DNA of 64,000 nt from the NCBI GenBank assembly GCA_041396985.1, contig JAWKXO010000001.1, positions 806,001 to 870,000 of the forward strand. Reading direction: 5' to 3'. This DNA is from Emcibacteraceae bacterium. Lineage in GTDB: Bacteria > Pseudomonadota > Alphaproteobacteria > Sphingomonadales > Emcibacteraceae. The translations under genes and the position numbers were made by a program. Numbering within the stretch: position 1 is the stretch's first letter; every line of letters begins with the position of its first letter. The notes below the pieces were generated by a model. It was not told where the DNA came from. It did no database searches and saw only the letters and a program-made list of their open reading frames with translations. Positions 50,918 to 60,146 of this stretch are shown piece after piece.

Positions 50918-52552
50918 ATGTTATATGCTGCGCTTATATCTAATTTATTTGAGTATGCCGTTATAAACCCTGATCAGACCATAAAAAATCAGCTGGAAAA
51001 AATCCTGAGCAGCGACTTATTTGAAAATAAGAATCGTCTAAAACGATTTTTGTCCTATGTCGTTGACGAAACACTTAAGGGCAATGCCGCTATGTTAAAG
51101 GGATATACGCTTGCGCTTGAAGTGTTTGACAAGGATGAAACATTTGATCCCGGCGCCGATGCCATCGTTCGGGTTGAAGCAGGTCGTCTTCGCCGACTTC
51201 TAGAACATTATTATATGGATGAAGGAAAAGACGACCCGATTATCATTCAGCTTCCCAAAGGAAAATATGAACCTAGTTTTGAAAATAATGATCAGAAAAA
51301 TGGGGAATCAGAGAATGACCCAGTATTTAATGTTGCTGCCGCGCCGCCAACTGGCCCGGCAATAGCGGTTCTGCCCTTTGAATTTATTGGTGAAAAAGGC
51401 AATCTGAATATTTTTGCAGATGGCATTACGGAAGAAATTATCAATCAGCTCAGCATGAGCCCCAGTCTTTATGTCATAAGCCGTAAAGTGACATCACTAT
51501 ATAAAGGAAAAGCCGTTGATGTTCGTGAATTATCCAAGGAACTTGAAACCCATTATGTATTGGAGGGAAGCATCCGCCATGCTGGCGAAAACGTACGTGT
51601 CAGTGCCGCCCTTATTAATGGCACCAATGGCGCTATAATCTGGACCGAAAAATATGACAGGGTGCTAAACCCAGAAAATATTATTCAGGTTCAGGATGAA
51701 ATTGCCCGTCAGGTCAGCGCGACAATTGGCGATGCATATGGCACCATTATGCGAACCAGTGCCATTAATATGAAACGCAGCAGCACTGAATTCATGGAAG
51801 CCTATAAAAGCATGCTGCTGTTTCATGACTATCTTTTTGAACTTTCGCAAAAATCACATTTGAAAGCACGGGAAAGTCTGGAACGTGCCACTGAAATTGA
51901 CCCCCATTATGCTGATGCCTGGGCTGGTCTGGCCTTTCTGGCACTTGATGAATACCGCTTCGGTTTTAATGTGAAGACGGATGCTGAAGATGCCCTTGAC
52001 CGTGCACAGGCACTTGCGGAAAAATCAATTTCCATGAGCTCTCAATTTTCCATTGCCTGGTACGCACTAACCATCATTCATTATCATAAAGGTGAATGGG
52101 ACCGCTTCAGAAATAATATTAAAATGGGACTGAGCATTGCCCCTAATAGTCCCGCTGTTCTTGCTGACAGCGGCGTTTATTTATGTCTGATGGGTGAAAT
52201 TAAACAGGGACTTTCTCTAGTCAAAAAAGCTATTGCCTTAAATCCACAACATCCAAACTGGTGCCAGTTTGCTCTTTTCCATAATCATTTTCTTAAAGGT
52301 GAGTTTGAAGAGGCCTCAACCTTTGTAAGCACAGTGGAAACGCCGGACTGGTTTTGGCCCCACGCGCTGCAGGCAATTGTTTATAGTGAGCTTGGCGATG
52401 AAACTGCAAGTCAGCAAGCAAGAAAAAATGTCTTAAGGCTTTATCCAGATTTTAAAATACATGCTAAAGACGAATGCAGAAAATGGTTTCACAGAGCAGA
52501 AGACGCCGAATATTATTTAAAAAGTTTTGAAAAAGCAGGTCTCACGGCGTAA
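50918..52552 (+). CDS. TolB-like/TPR protein with a DNA-binding-like N-terminal domain
   Basis: A 544-residue protein. Residues 20-115 match a domain common in adenylate-cyclase/TPR proteins: LEKILSSDLFENKNRLKRFLSYVVDE, then DPGADAIVRVEAGRLRRLLEHYY and IIIQLPKGKYEP, probably a winged-helix relative. Residues 140-265 are the TolB-like/FlgO segment (AIAVLPFEFIG, FADGITEEIINQLS, YVLEGSIRHAG). From about 290 there are several TPRs. No membrane helix or cyclase domain is visible. No ribosome-binding site is clear at ATG 50918. Possibly a signalling or transcription factor; targets unknown. Confidence 0.75.
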   Translation: MLYAALISNLFEYAVINPDQTIKNQLEKILSSDLFENKNRLKRFLSYVVDETLKGNAAMLKGYTLALEVFDKDETFDPGADAIVRVEAGRLRRLLEHYYMDEGKDDPIIIQLPKGKYEPSFENNDQKNGESENDPVFNVAAAPPTGPAIAVLPFEFIGEKGNLNIFADGITEEIINQLSMSPSLYVISRKVTSLYKGKAVDVRELSKELETHYVLEGSIRHAGENVRVSAALINGTNGAIIWTEKYDRVLNPENIIQVQDEIARQVSATIGDAYGTIMRTSAINMKRSSTEFMEAYKSMLLFHDYLFELSQKSHLKARESLERATEIDPHYADAWAGLAFLALDEYRFGFNVKTDAEDALDRAQALAEKSISMSSQFSIAWYALTIIHYHKGEWDRFRNNIKMGLSIAPNSPAVLADSGVYLCLMGEIKQGLSLVKKAIALNPQHPNWCQFALFHNHFLKGEFEEASTFVSTVETPDWFWPHALQAIVYSELGDETASQQARKNVLRLYPDFKIHAKDECRKWFHRAEDAEYYLKSFEKAGLTA

Positions 52553-52970
52553 GACCGCAAGCCGAGAAAATCCAGCTTGCTTTTAACGCATCCTTTTCAT
52601 CCTTAATCATTGGCTGATCAAGCTTCTCGCTATAGTCCAAACAATCCGCAATAAAATAATCCTGACCATCAATTTCATCGGCAAAATTAGCCGCTATATC
52701 GGTCATACCATTTTCAAACTCTGTCTGGGATATAATTAAGATTTTATCTTGAAAATGAAGCAACTTAACAGCGTCCCGGCGCTGCGAACTGGTAAGATTT
52801 AAGAATTTCCGGTTTTCTTCCTGTTCCGACCCAATCAGCATGACAAGACGAGGAGACGCCAGTAACCGTTCGTTATTACTTTTGGTGTAAAAATAACTGG
52901 CAGTATATACAGTAATGACAAAGGCGACAAAACCAATGACTGTTAACTTTGATTTTAACTGATTATCCAT
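52542..52970 (-). CDS. Small membrane-anchored protein of unknown function
   Basis: A 142-residue protein with one N-terminal membrane helix (LTVIGFVAFVITVYTASYFY, about 9-28) and a soluble domain of about 110 residues including ACGLTP at the end and two Cys (DCLDY, ACGL) that might form a disulfide if periplasmic. Not recognised as a family. It overlaps the convergent TPR gene by 11 bases and is divergent from the epimerase gene. Confidence 0.6.
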   Translation of the reverse strand: MDNQLKSKLTVIGFVAFVITVYTASYFYTKSNNERLLASPRLVMLIGSEQEENRKFLNLTSSQRRDAVKLLHFQDKILIISQTEFENGMTDIAANFADEIDGQDYFIADCLDYSEKLDQPMIKDEKDALKASWIFSACGLTP

Positions 52971-53096
52971 AGGCGATTTATATACTGATTTTTGATTAAT
53001 GGTCTAGCGTTAAACTTAAAAAAATAGACTGGAACTTGATAAGTCGAAACAAGTTAACTAAAAGAGTTATAAATATTAAGAAAAGATGTTTTTTGA

Positions 53097-54086
53097 ATGA
53101 AATATAACGAAATAACAGAAAAATTATCTGCTTCCCCAAAAAAATGGCTGGTAACCGGAGTCGCCGGTTTTATAGGATCAAATTTACTTGAAACTTTGCT
53201 TGGGCTTGGACAGACTGTAGTCGGTCTTGATAATTTTTCAACTGGACATCAACATAATCTTGATGCTGTGGAAAAAATTGTTGGTAAAGATAACTGGTCG
53301 CGTTTTACTTTTATAAAAGGGGACATCCGCGATTATGAAACATGTGTTTCAGCCGTGAAAAATATTGATTATGTGTTGCATCAGGCAGCCCTTGGTTCGG
53401 TGCCAAGGTCAATTGCTGACCCAATAAATACGAATGCATCCAATATTACCGGTTTTTTAAATATGCTGAATGCCGCCAAGGAAGAAGCCGTTACCAGCTT
53501 TATTTATGCCGCTTCAAGTTCAACATATGGTGATCATCCTGACCTTCCAAAAGTGGAAGAAAAAATAGGCAATCCCCTTTCTCCCTATGCAGTAACAAAG
53601 CTTGTGAATGAACTTTATGCGGATGTATTTTATCGTACCTATGGCTTTAAGTCCGTCGGTCTGCGTTATTTTAATGTTTTTGGACCACGTCAGGATCCAG
53701 AAGGGGCGTATGCTGCTGTCATTCCTAAATGGGTATCTGCTGTCAAATCCGGCAATACCGTATATATAAATGGCGACGGTGAAACGAGCCGGGATTTCTG
53801 TTACATTGATAACGTTGTACAGATTAACATACTAGCTGCAACCTGTGAGACACTCGGCAAAAATGAAGTTTATAATGTTGCCGTAGGGGGTCAAACGTCC
53901 CTTAATCAGCTTATTGAACTGATCAAAGAAAATTTGCGTCAAAATTCATTTACCGATATTGTTTACAGGGATTTCAGAACAGGTGATGTACGTCATTCAA
54001 AAGCCTCAATTGAAAAAGCAAAAAGCCAGCTAGGATATGATCCACAATATGATATGCGAAGCGGCTTACGTAAACTACTCTCATAG
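53097..54086 (+). CDS. NAD-dependent sugar-nucleotide epimerase/dehydratase (WbpP/TviC-like)
   Basis: The 329-residue short-chain dehydrogenase has a Rossmann GxxGxxG (TGVAGFIGSNL), a Ser-Thr-x(n)-YxxxK active site (SSSTYGDHP; SPYAVTK) and YFNVFGPRQDPEGAYAAVIPKW, typical of UDP-GlcNAc/UDP-GalNAc C4-epimerases such as WbpP. It should supply an activated sugar to the cluster that follows. It lies 12 bases before the CDP-alcohol phosphotransferase. Confidence 0.85.
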   Translation: MKYNEITEKLSASPKKWLVTGVAGFIGSNLLETLLGLGQTVVGLDNFSTGHQHNLDAVEKIVGKDNWSRFTFIKGDIRDYETCVSAVKNIDYVLHQAALGSVPRSIADPINTNASNITGFLNMLNAAKEEAVTSFIYAASSSTYGDHPDLPKVEEKIGNPLSPYAVTKLVNELYADVFYRTYGFKSVGLRYFNVFGPRQDPEGAYAAVIPKWVSAVKSGNTVYINGDGETSRDFCYIDNVVQINILAATCETLGKNEVYNVAVGGQTSLNQLIELIKENLRQNSFTDIVYRDFRTGDVRHSKASIEKAKSQLGYDPQYDMRSGLRKLLS

Positions 54087-54098
54087 AGTATTCAGAAC

Positions 54099-54998
54099 AT
54101 GAAAAAAACGACCGACGAAATTAAGCGGACGGGTGAAATTGAGGAATTTACAAACCTGTATATCATCCACCCTATCAGCAGATGGCTGGTTCCGCAATTT
54201 ATCAGACTGAATATCACCCCAAACATGGTGTCATCGTTTGGCATGGTTTGCGGACTTTTGTCCGGTTTTTGCTACTATCATTATCAAAATCCATTTTTCG
54301 CTGTGCTTGGGTTTGCCCTGATGTTTCTTTGGCATGTTTTTGATGGGGCTGACGGCCAGTTGGCAAGAGCCACACAAAACTTTTCCGAGATAGGAAAAGT
54401 TATCGATGGCATCTGTGATTATGTCACTTTTATCAGTGTTTATGTTGGTCTTTCTCTCGCCTTGGTTCCTTTATATGGTACTAAGATATGGTACCTTTCG
54501 ATATTTGCCGGTATATGCCACGCTATCCAGTCCGGTGCATATGAGCTTCAACGAAGTGAATATGATTTCTGGGGCAAAGGCAAGCAAGGAGCCGATTTGC
54601 CAAATATCAATGAAATGATTGAAAACGGGAAAGAAAAATCGGCGCTGGGGCAAATCGCCAATCAACTGCATATTGGCTATATCAGAATGCAGTATGTTTT
54701 CAGTGGCGTCGATCTGTCATTCCGGAATTCATTAAAACAGCTTCTGGGCCTTTCCCCCGAGAATGAAGATAAACTCCGAGAATTATATCGGGAGATATAT
54801 GCTCCGGCTGTAAATAATTGGTCACTTCTTTGCGCGAATTATCGTACTTTTGCCATATTTTTAGCGTCAATTAGTGGCGAACCGCAATATTACTTCTGGT
54901 TTGAAATAATCGTTCTGAACCTGACATTGATTTTTCTGGCACAGAAGCAAAAATTGTTAAATAATCTGTTCATCCTTAGATTAAAGGAAATAATCTGA
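54099..54998 (+). CDS. CDP-alcohol phosphotransferase
   Basis: A 299-residue membrane enzyme with the complete family motif D-x2-DG-x2-AR-x8/9-G-x3-D-x3-D, here DGADGQLARATQNFSEIG then KVIDGICD (about residues 84-112). Such enzymes transfer a phospho-alcohol from a CDP-activated donor. Because an inositol-3-phosphate synthase and a nucleotidyltransferase lie 4-5 kb away, the donor may be CDP-inositol or the acceptor inositol phosphate (inference). About six membrane helices; a soluble insert follows the third. Confidence 0.85.
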   Translation: MKKTTDEIKRTGEIEEFTNLYIIHPISRWLVPQFIRLNITPNMVSSFGMVCGLLSGFCYYHYQNPFFAVLGFALMFLWHVFDGADGQLARATQNFSEIGKVIDGICDYVTFISVYVGLSLALVPLYGTKIWYLSIFAGICHAIQSGAYELQRSEYDFWGKGKQGADLPNINEMIENGKEKSALGQIANQLHIGYIRMQYVFSGVDLSFRNSLKQLLGLSPENEDKLRELYREIYAPAVNNWSLLCANYRTFAIFLASISGEPQYYFWFEIIVLNLTLIFLAQKQKLLNNLFILRLKEII

Positions 54999-55026
54999 TT
55001 TTAGTATTTAATTGGGACCTTAATAG

Positions 55027-56127
55027 ATGCGTCATATCATTTTAATAGCTGGTTTTATCGCATTCTTTTGCTTTCCCGTTCCGTATTCATCTGCCGAAAA
55101 AATAAACAATATCAAACCGATGATGCTGGAAGATAAAAATTATACAGAATATTGGGAACAATATTTTTATCTGAATGATGGATCTCTGGTGACAAGCCAG
55201 TTTCTGGTTGCAAACTTTCCCTGGCCCATAGGTAAAGAGCACGGCATAATGCTTGGGACGCTGGTTACGCCCGAAGGAAAACTTTACGTTATCAAAAACG
55301 GACGTGACCGTGGTGAATGGGGTTTTGATGAAAATGCGCTTGATATTTACATTCATACGCACCGGTTAAAGGCTACCGAAAACAGTTATCTTGTTCATCT
55401 TGAAAATACGATGGCAGTCGTCGATCTGCAGCTTAATTCAAACTTGCCCACTTTCGACCATAAAAGGTTTGAAAGTGAGGATGGTTATATTGAAACATCT
55501 TATTATGCACCTTCTCTTACCGGTATTGGCAATTGGCAGCTTGGACCCGAAGCAGGGTTTGATCCTGCCGGGCCAGTTCACAATGCCGATTTTGCCACTG
55601 GTTTTGGTGTCCACGTTCTAATGACTGATAAAGTTGACCAGTTCATAAAATACTGGTCCCGTATTATTGGAGTCAGTAAGGATGGAATTAAACCATTTTT
55701 ATCCTCAATTACCCGACCAGATACCTCTGAAGATATAATTTTCAAACTGATTGAAGGGGATAAGGTTATTGATGACTTTAATGATGTAAAAATCAATTAT
55801 AGTGACATTGTATCTGAAAAAGATGCCTCCTACCCGAAATTAATCACTGTCAGTGCGAAAAGCAGTCGTGGAACTTTGGAAGGAACATTTAAATATACAA
55901 AGAAATTTTCTCATTTTAATCTCAATGAACATTTGAATTTCTTTGAAAAATCCTTTGCAAAGTCTAACCCTGTGGTATCAAATTTTCGCTATCTTGTTGA
56001 CTATAATCTGGTGTATAAAACTTCTGAAGGTGAAAAAGTCCTATCAGGTAATGGGTTAAGTGAATATATGGATATTTTGCCACCCAAAAAAGCGCCTGTG
56101 AAGACAAGACGCCGAAACCGTAGATAA
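55027..56127 (+). CDS. Secreted protein of uncertain, possibly lipocalin-like, fold
   Basis: A 366-residue exported protein with a signal peptide ending SSAEK. The sequence YTEYWEQYFYLNDGSLVTSQFLV and GKLYVIKNGRDRGEWGFDENAL resembles the tandem lipocalin-like AttH/CrtC-type proteins, which bind or modify hydrophobic molecules. That similarity is from memory and weak. The C-terminus ends in a basic RRRNRR tail. Its place between the CDP-alcohol phosphotransferase and the flippase suggests a periplasmic role in maturing the exported product. Confidence 0.55.
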   Translation: MRHIILIAGFIAFFCFPVPYSSAEKINNIKPMMLEDKNYTEYWEQYFYLNDGSLVTSQFLVANFPWPIGKEHGIMLGTLVTPEGKLYVIKNGRDRGEWGFDENALDIYIHTHRLKATENSYLVHLENTMAVVDLQLNSNLPTFDHKRFESEDGYIETSYYAPSLTGIGNWQLGPEAGFDPAGPVHNADFATGFGVHVLMTDKVDQFIKYWSRIIGVSKDGIKPFLSSITRPDTSEDIIFKLIEGDKVIDDFNDVKINYSDIVSEKDASYPKLITVSAKSSRGTLEGTFKYTKKFSHFNLNEHLNFFEKSFAKSNPVVSNFRYLVDYNLVYKTSEGEKVLSGNGLSEYMDILPPKKAPVKTRRRNRR

Positions 56128-56146
56128 TAACTATAGAAATCAGCGT

Positions 56147-57697
56147 ATGTCATTATCGACTGAAGAAGCCGAAGAAAAAGCCCTTGCCACGGCAAAAGAC
56201 AATAAGGATATAGCCAAAGGAGCAAGAGCGAATTTCTTTGGGTTTATTATCCGGCTAGGGTCACGCTTACCGTTTCTTATCATTGCTGTCGCCTTATTCG
56301 GTTCAGAACTTTATGGACGATATAACTACACGATTACAACAATAGAGCTTTGTGCGGCCTTTGCCACATTCGGCTTTAAAAGATCACTTTTTAAATTTAT
56401 TCATGACAAGAAATATAATGGAATTCATTCACTTGAACAGGTTATGATCTCTGCTCTGCTTTGCTCACTTCTGGTCGGCGCGGCTTTTACAGTAATTATT
56501 TATTTTAGTGCTGGATTATTGGCAGCCCTATTTGATTATCCACAAATGGTTTCAGGACTAAAATCTCTAGCGCCCATGATTATGGTTATAACCGCCCTTG
56601 ATGTCATTTTAGCTGGAACAAGAGCAACCAGAAAAATGCGCTATGAAGTTGTATCACGAAGTATTGTTGAGCCTTATATTCTGCTTTTTGCCATGCTTGC
56701 TTTTTATTTTCTTGGCTTTGATAAATATGGGCTTCTGATGGCTTATGCCGTTGCACTAATCTCTGCGCTGATTTATGCAATTTGGGGTTTTTGTCATCTT
56801 TTCTCCCTGGAAAAGACTTTGTCGGCACGACCCGATTTTTCACTCATGAAAAAGCTATTAAAATTTTCCGGCCCTACGGCATTTCATGATCTGGCACTGC
56901 TCTTTTTTATGCGTATGGATATATTCACTGTTAAATTCTTCTTCTCTGAAGCCATTCTGGGTGTTTATACAATGGCTCAGCAATTTGCCACGTCGGTCGA
57001 AAAAATTTATCAAAGTTTTTATCCCATTTTATCACCGGTTATGGCCAAAAACCTAGTTGAAAAAGATTTCAAAACTGTTGAGAAACAAATGGTTATGGTT
57101 TCCCGCTGGATTTTGATGATACAGCTCATTCTGGTCATTTTGTGCGTATTTTATGGCGTCAAAATTTTTGAAGCAATCCTCCCGGAAGGATCCGGTGATC
57201 AGATGCCACAAATAGGCGCGATGATACTGTTCTTCCTGATGTTGGGGGAAACTATAAATGGCGGATTTGGTATGACTGATTTACCCTTAATCTATCGCAC
57301 GCCATTGTTTAATCCGATCATCTCTCTCATTATGATCCCTGTATATCTTTTGCTCGCATTTTTATTCACCCAATATACCGCTTTGGGCCCAATTGGTGTT
57401 GCAATGGCCCTTTGTTCAACTTATTTTTTAATGAATTTGACCCGGGTGATGACAATAAAAAAGCTTTACGGAATCAGTATGCTTCAATTCGATATACTGA
57501 AAGTCTTAATTGCCGCGGGGATTACTTACGGATTATTCAGATTGGCACAAAGCTATAGTCCCATTGACTTGCTAGTAGGCGGCGGTATACCGATTGGTAT
57601 TTTGATCCTGATCGGCGTTTATTTTCTATCTTTATCTTTAATCGCTTTGAAAAAATCAGACACCAGGAAGCTGGAAGCAAAATTCTTTAAAAAATAA
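56147..57697 (+). CDS. MOP-superfamily polysaccharide/lipid flippase (Wzx-like)
   Basis: The 516-residue protein has about 14 membrane helices and the Polysacc_synt architecture: ARANFFGFIIRLGSRLPFLIIAVALFG at the start, KRSLFKFIHDKK, and a C-terminal half repeating the fold. It probably flips a lipid-linked glycan or lipid across the inner membrane. It begins 19 bases after the secreted-protein gene, in the same operon. Distinct from MurJ at 34-35.6 kb. Confidence 0.85.
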   Translation: MSLSTEEAEEKALATAKDNKDIAKGARANFFGFIIRLGSRLPFLIIAVALFGSELYGRYNYTITTIELCAAFATFGFKRSLFKFIHDKKYNGIHSLEQVMISALLCSLLVGAAFTVIIYFSAGLLAALFDYPQMVSGLKSLAPMIMVITALDVILAGTRATRKMRYEVVSRSIVEPYILLFAMLAFYFLGFDKYGLLMAYAVALISALIYAIWGFCHLFSLEKTLSARPDFSLMKKLLKFSGPTAFHDLALLFFMRMDIFTVKFFFSEAILGVYTMAQQFATSVEKIYQSFYPILSPVMAKNLVEKDFKTVEKQMVMVSRWILMIQLILVILCVFYGVKIFEAILPEGSGDQMPQIGAMILFFLMLGETINGGFGMTDLPLIYRTPLFNPIISLIMIPVYLLLAFLFTQYTALGPIGVAMALCSTYFLMNLTRVMTIKKLYGISMLQFDILKVLIAAGITYGLFRLAQSYSPIDLLVGGGIPIGILILIGVYFLSLSLIALKKSDTRKLEAKFFKK

Positions 57698-57760
57698 TCT
57701 TTTTAAATTTTATAATCTTTTGCTAAATTCGATTTAAGGAACCAGATAGGGGTAAATAAA

Positions 57761-58078
57761 TTGAGCGATAATAAAAAACAGACTGCTGAAGAAACAAGAA
57801 ACAAACTACTAGAATACAGAAGCAGCATCGACAATATTGATGCCGCTCTTATCTATATGCTCGCTGAAAGGTTTAAAATAACCCAGAAGGTTGGATTTTA
57901 TAAAGCTAAACATAAACTTCCTCCCGCTGATAAATCACGTGAAAAAGAACAGATAGCGCGCCTGCGAAAACTTTCTGAAGATGCCCAGCTTGACCCGGAT
58001 TTTTCCGAGAAATTTTTGGATTTTATTATTAAGGAAGTCATTCACCACCACAAAAAAATTCGTGGTGGTGAGAAATAG
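57761..58078 (+). CDS. Stand-alone AroQ-type chorismate mutase
   Basis: A 105-residue all-helical protein starting at TTG with AGGGG eight bases upstream. LLEYRSSIDNIDAALIYMLAERFKITQKVGFYKAKHKLPPADKSRE carries the AroQ active-site pattern (Arg, Asp-x2-Leu, Arg, Lys, Arg/Glu). Converts chorismate to prephenate. The location in an envelope cluster is unexpected for phenylalanine/tyrosine synthesis. A hairpin lies over its last codons. Confidence 0.88.
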   Translation: MSDNKKQTAEETRNKLLEYRSSIDNIDAALIYMLAERFKITQKVGFYKAKHKLPPADKSREKEQIARLRKLSEDAQLDPDFSEKFLDFIIKEVIHHHKKIRGGEK

Positions 58079-58084
58079 TTTTTT
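58043..58084 (+). terminator. Possible terminator over the end of the chorismate mutase gene
   Basis: A perfect stem CACCACCAC/GTGGTGGTG (58043-58051, 58062-58070) with a 10-base loop lies in the last codons (HHHKK, RGGE). A T-run starts eight bases later (58079-58084), so the classic spacing is not met. It may end transcription towards the convergent nucleotidyltransferase gene. Confidence 0.4.
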
Positions 58085-58799
58085 ATAGCTTACCTTCGTT
58101 GACATAAACAATGGCTTTACCAAAAGCCATAGGGTCATCCACATCAAGCCATAGACGACCTTTAATGTCAAAAGTCCGAGCTTTATTCTGTGCGCCAAGA
58201 ACATGCATTGCGCCGGTAATGCTTTCATCACCTTCTTTAAAACTTTGCTCAAGTGCATCAAAAATAGCAGGCGTACAGTAAAAAATACCTGTATCAAACG
58301 CATTATAATCGCGTATAATTTTACCAATATTCTTAATTTCTGTACTTGTACAGTTCACCCGTGTAACATCATCAAGATCAATTACCGGGTTTTCAATATT
58401 ATAATCGACACATAAAGTAACTGTACCCTCATCATGTTTTGAAGAGATCAGGTCCTTAATAATTTCCGGGTCAAACAGATGATCACACATCGTAAGCACA
58501 AACGGGCCGTCAATATAATCCTTGGCAACAAAAACAGACAGTCCATTTGGACGCAACCAGTCATCATTGACAATATGTGTTATTTTAATATTTTCACGCT
58601 CCGCAAGTTCATCAAGAAAAGCGCGTACCTTGGTACCCCGATATCCGGTAACAATGTAAAAATCATCAAGTCCGCCAGCACGGGAATTCAGTATGACGCG
58701 CTCCAGAATTGGAACGCCGTCTATTTCTATTAGGGGTTTACTATCCCCTTTGTCCCTCATCCTGCTGCCCTGTCCGGCAGCTACGATTAAACATTTCAC
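58083..58799 (-). CDS. Sugar- or inositol-phosphate nucleotidyltransferase
   Basis: A 238-residue NTP_transferase with the signature IVAAGQGSRMRDKGDSKPLIEIDGVPILER at its start and the Asp of the metal site in LTMCDHLFDPE. It resembles the cytidylyltransferase half of inositol-1-phosphate cytidylyltransferases. It overlaps the inositol-3-phosphate synthase gene by four bases, so its substrate is probably the inositol phosphate made by that enzyme (inference). A phosphocholine or sugar-phosphate enzyme is an alternative. Confidence 0.82.
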   Translation of the reverse strand: MKCLIVAAGQGSRMRDKGDSKPLIEIDGVPILERVILNSRAGGLDDFYIVTGYRGTKVRAFLDELAERENIKITHIVNDDWLRPNGLSVFVAKDYIDGPFVLTMCDHLFDPEIIKDLISSKHDEGTVTLCVDYNIENPVIDLDDVTRVNCTSTEIKNIGKIIRDYNAFDTGIFYCTPAIFDALEQSFKEGDESITGAMHVLGAQNKARTFDIKGRLWLDVDDPMAFGKAIVYVNEGKL

Positions 58800-59923
58800 T
58801 CTGCAGCACTCACTGATTCAGTACGTGATTTGATAAATTGTTCTGTCATTTCATAAGCCTGATCGTCTGTAAACTGCACGGGAGGATGTTTACAGAAATA
58901 AGCGGACGCGGCTGAAAGAATACCCCCTTCATTATTCATCAGTGCCAGCTTACAGCAACGGATCATGTCAATGGCTACACCGGCTGAATTCGGGCTATCC
59001 TCAACACTGAGGCGCATTTCAAGGTTCATTGGAACACCGCCAAACAGGTCACCTTCCATACGCAGGAAACAAACTTTGTTGTCATTCTGCCACGGAATAT
59101 AATCACTCGGTCCAACATGGATATTTTCATCATCAAGGCGTGAACCGGCAACAGATTGAACGGCTTCTGTTTTGGAAATTTTCTTGGATTTAAGACGGTC
59201 CTGATTTTTCATGTTAAGGAAGTCTGTATTTCCGCCAGTATTCAGCTGATAGGTACGCTCAAGCACCACACCACGTTTTGCAAACAGATCTGTAAGTGTT
59301 CTGTGGGTAATGGTAGCGCCGAGCTGTGCTTTAATATCATCGCCGATAATTGGCAAGTTTGCATCTTCAAACTTTTTAGCCCATTCCGGGTTGCTGGCAA
59401 TAAAGACCGGCATATTGTTGATAAAACCAATTCCGGCTTCGAGGGCGCATTCTGCATAAAATTTTGCGGCTTCCTCTGATCCAACTGGCATATAGTTGGT
59501 CAGAATTTCAGCGCCGCTTTCTTTTAACTCACGGACCACATCTTCTTTTGTAGCCGATGGACGACCATCAAGAACAAAAGTACGATTTTCATCATATTCA
59601 GCCATATGCGGGGAAACACCATCAAGGATATTGCCCATTTTTACAATAGTGCCTGTCTTTGGGATATCGCCGTAAAATACTGTTGTACAGTTAGGTTTTT
59701 GGAAAATAGCTTCGTTTAGGTCTTTACCAACTTTACGGGCATCAACATCAAATGCTGCCACAACTTCAATATCACAGGGACGAAATCCTGCAACATCCCA
59801 GTGCATCAAACCCGGAACAATTTTTTCATTCCCGACACGCTCAGGCGTATAATAGTAAATTCCCTGAATAAGTGAACTCGCACAATTTCCAATACCAGCA
59901 ATCGCAATTTTAATTTTCGACAT
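58796..59923 (-). CDS. ino1: Inositol-3-phosphate synthase
   Basis: The 375-residue NAD enzyme turns glucose-6-phosphate into myo-inositol phosphate. IAIAGIGNCASSLIQGI is its Rossmann motif, and NNMPVFIAS, IIGDDIKAQLGATITHRTL and NTGGNTDFLNM are the family's active-site blocks. It matches the compact actinobacterial/archaeal-type enzyme rather than the eukaryotic form. It is the first gene of a two-gene operon with the nucleotidyltransferase. Confidence 0.95.
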   Translation of the reverse strand: MSKIKIAIAGIGNCASSLIQGIYYYTPERVGNEKIVPGLMHWDVAGFRPCDIEVVAAFDVDARKVGKDLNEAIFQKPNCTTVFYGDIPKTGTIVKMGNILDGVSPHMAEYDENRTFVLDGRPSATKEDVVRELKESGAEILTNYMPVGSEEAAKFYAECALEAGIGFINNMPVFIASNPEWAKKFEDANLPIIGDDIKAQLGATITHRTLTDLFAKRGVVLERTYQLNTGGNTDFLNMKNQDRLKSKKISKTEAVQSVAGSRLDDENIHVGPSDYIPWQNDNKVCFLRMEGDLFGGVPMNLEMRLSVEDSPNSAGVAIDMIRCCKLALMNNEGGILSAASAYFCKHPPVQFTDDQAYEMTEQFIKSRTESVSAAE

Positions 59924-59991
59924 TTATTTTACCTTTGTCTAATTCTTTTGTTGAATAGCTCTTCACATAAAAAGCCCATTTTCCTGAAAAT

Positions 59992-60021
59992 TTTATATCG
60001 TATATTACATAATTGTGACAA
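59992..60021 (-). promoter_or_regulatory. Promoter of the inositol operon
   Basis: On the minus strand TTGTCA (60016-60021) and TATAAA (59992-59997) are separated by 18 bases, about 70 bases before the ino1 ATG. Confidence 0.5.
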
Positions 60022-60146
60022 GCGTTTAACAGTTACATGGAAGGTTGAGAAAAGGGATGATAAAAATTGAAACTTGGAACCGCCACATTTTTGCTTTATA
60101 GCAGTGATGTATTTAAAATAATTGAAATCATTTACGGAGTATTTTA

